From Cristatella mucedo (Eukaryota > Bryozoa > Phylactolaemata > Cristatellidae): a stretch of DNA of 64,000 bases. The notes beneath the pieces were generated by a model. That model was given only the letters and a program-made list of their open reading frames with translations. It searched no databases and was not told the origin of the DNA. The stretch lies in contig WPIO01000058.1 in the NCBI GenBank assembly GCA_009760855.2, forward strand, positions 1,580,001-1,644,000. The letters run 5' to 3'. Shown here in pieces: positions 62,641-64,000 of this stretch. Within the stretch, counting starts at the first letter, position 1. Every line of letters starts with the position of its first letter. Position numbers and translations under genes: made by a program.

Positions 62641-63727
62641 TGATCCACGAACGCGCACCCTTTGATTTCTGCTCACTTCGCGGAAAGAGAATATGCCAAC
62701 GAGGGAATCGCCTACGGTAACTTGAAACCTATGGAAGGGCGGGGCCGCAGGTCAAGCGCTCGCCAGGTGTGCAGCGTCAGTTTGGAATGCTGCCGCTGCG
62801 ATGAGGGGGGTGGGGAGCCGGTGGCGGCGGCGGCTGGGACGGCACCGCGCTGCTAATGCAGTGCGCTGGCTGGCGGCGCAGCCCTGCTGCGCCCCCAGGT
62901 GCTACGCCGACCGGTCTGGACGGCGCTGCACGGCTGGCAGCTAACGAATTGTCAAGGCTAACGCGCCCATGCGAAAGCCCGGCAGATCTTGCGTTCTTGT
63001 GACCTGTGCACAATGAAAAGTGCATGCATACCAGTTCCGCATGTGCGACGAGCAGATACTGGAAGCTATAGCCGGCGACCATTCCGCCGACAACCCGCGT
63101 ATGAGCGCCTCGCTGCCTGAACCCGCCCGCCCGCCAGCGCGCCGCTGCCGCACAAATGGACGCGCGTAGCCATTAGTCAAGCTCGCCAACGTCTGTTGTT
63201 TACTCGCTCTTGCAGGCTGAAGCAGAGGCGCGCCAGCGTGCCGACGGCGCCGCCGCTGTATCCCGGCCCGGGATGCAGCCCAGCGAGCCGCGGAGAACCT
63301 ATTAGTATTGCCTCTACCGGGAAGCTGTCTCGCTAGGCAGCAATTCATTTGAATTCTCGATCCGCGCAATCTGCGGATCCCAGATTAGGGCTGCATTTCG
63401 CTCGCGCACGCGTGCGCGCGCTCGCGAGCTCATTACGAAAGCTTCTCGCTCGTGCCTCGCTTTAGCCTGCCCGGATGCTTGGCCTAAGCTGCGCTCGGAG
63501 GAAGCTTAGCTCCGCGGCTAGGTGACGGCAGCAATCGTCGGAATCTTGGGGGCGAGGTCTTCAAACTCTGTCGCGTGCAACGCACTGATTTCTAACCAGC
63601 GAGTCTTCGTAGTCGACCAAGAGAGTTGCCTCGCTGCGCCGGCGGCGCGACTCCGTCTCACAGCGCAGCGGCGGTGCGTTAGAACGACGCCCGTTCGCCT
63701 CGCAAAGCTCGTGAGCCCAATTCTAGT
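62641..63727. other. GC-rich intergenic, unassigned
   Basis: No family recognised. It contains an alternating purine-pyrimidine palindrome at about 63398-63430 (GCGCACGCGTGCGCGCGC). Confidence 0.4.
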
Positions 63728-63886
63728 ATGAGCTGGACTGATACGGTGGTGCTTGCTAAAGCGGCGGCACGATTTAGACCGATGCCCTTTACATTACGGC
63801 ACGAGCTGGTGTTCGTCGCTGCCGCGTTCCTGCTACTGGCGGCTGCTAACTGCGTGGTGCCCTGGTGCAAGTGCACCTACAAGTAA
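63728..63886 (+). CDS. Small ORF, 52 codons, possible single-pass membrane protein
   Basis: ATG at 63728, in-frame second ATG at 63782, stop TAA at 63884. An amphipathic, basic N terminus (MSWTDTVVLAKAAARFRP) precedes a hydrophobic stretch of about 16 residues (VFVAAAFLLLAAANCV) and a short cysteine-rich end (VPWCKCTYK). No family was recognised. GC-rich DNA opens frames easily, but the order of charged, hydrophobic and cysteine segments is protein-like. It could also be a signal-peptide exon. Confidence 0.3.
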   Translation: MSWTDTVVLAKAAARFRPMPFTLRHELVFVAAAFLLLAAANCVVPWCKCTYK

Positions 63887-64000
63887 CCGTAGTCGTGTAA
63901 CAAAGTTCAAGCGCCGCCCCGGTATTCGTCTCTCGGCGGCTGAGACAAGCACCGTTGCGAGCGTTGTGCTTAATAATAATGATGATAGTAATAGTAATAC

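Overview
The window is animal nuclear DNA. Its genes are spliced with canonical GT..AG introns. Non-LTR retrotransposon (LINE) debris, tRNA-derived SINEs and very long (CT)n, (GT)n and (TCTA)n tracts fill the space between exons. The recognisable proteins (a SNX25-type sorting nexin, an LRAT-domain protein, a GAS1-type GFR-alpha-related protein) are all metazoan. The SNX25 and GAS1 copies look clearly diverged from the vertebrate proteins I remember, so I infer a non-vertebrate metazoan and do not name a phylum. There are no bacterial or viral operons, no CRISPR array and no rRNA or tRNA gene that I can support.

Layout. From about 0.7 to 27.1 kb on the + strand lies the 3' two thirds of a SNX25 orthologue: 12 phase-consistent exons encoding the RGS domain, the PX domain and the C-terminal nexin domain. 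The N-terminal membrane anchor and PXA domain must lie left of the window. Its introns hold LINE-A (11.5-14.1 kb, minus), LINE-B (14.8-16.4 kb, plus), several LINE-B fragments, SINEs, a 200-bp (CT)n(GT)n tract and a foldback element of roughly 520 bp (18.3-18.85 kb). Convergent to it, on the minus strand at 28.2-28.9 kb, is the last exon of an LRAT/NC-type acyltransferase-fold protein. From 29 to 58 kb no gene can be named. This stretch is mostly 5'-truncated LINE-B copies in both orientations, SINEs, microsatellites and a CpG-rich block at 38.9-40.3 kb with a doubtful small ORF. From about 56 kb to the right edge the DNA is GC- and CpG-rich. It contains an intronless GAS1-like gene (58.5-59.7 kb, minus), more repeat fragments and a 52-codon ORF for a possible small membrane protein (63.7-63.9 kb, plus).

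The three named genes show no operon-like relation. SNX25-type proteins act in endosomal sorting and receptor down-regulation, GAS1 is a cell-surface co-receptor, and LRAT-fold proteins are lipid acyltransferases or phospholipases. The most interesting structural observations are four: LINE-B and the main SINE family share a two-tier hairpin tail; an SNX25 intron contains a foldback; two LINE-B copies are fused head-to-tail; and one unit is duplicated in tandem with a different microsatellite in each copy. All coordinates were read by eye; no alignment or database search was run.
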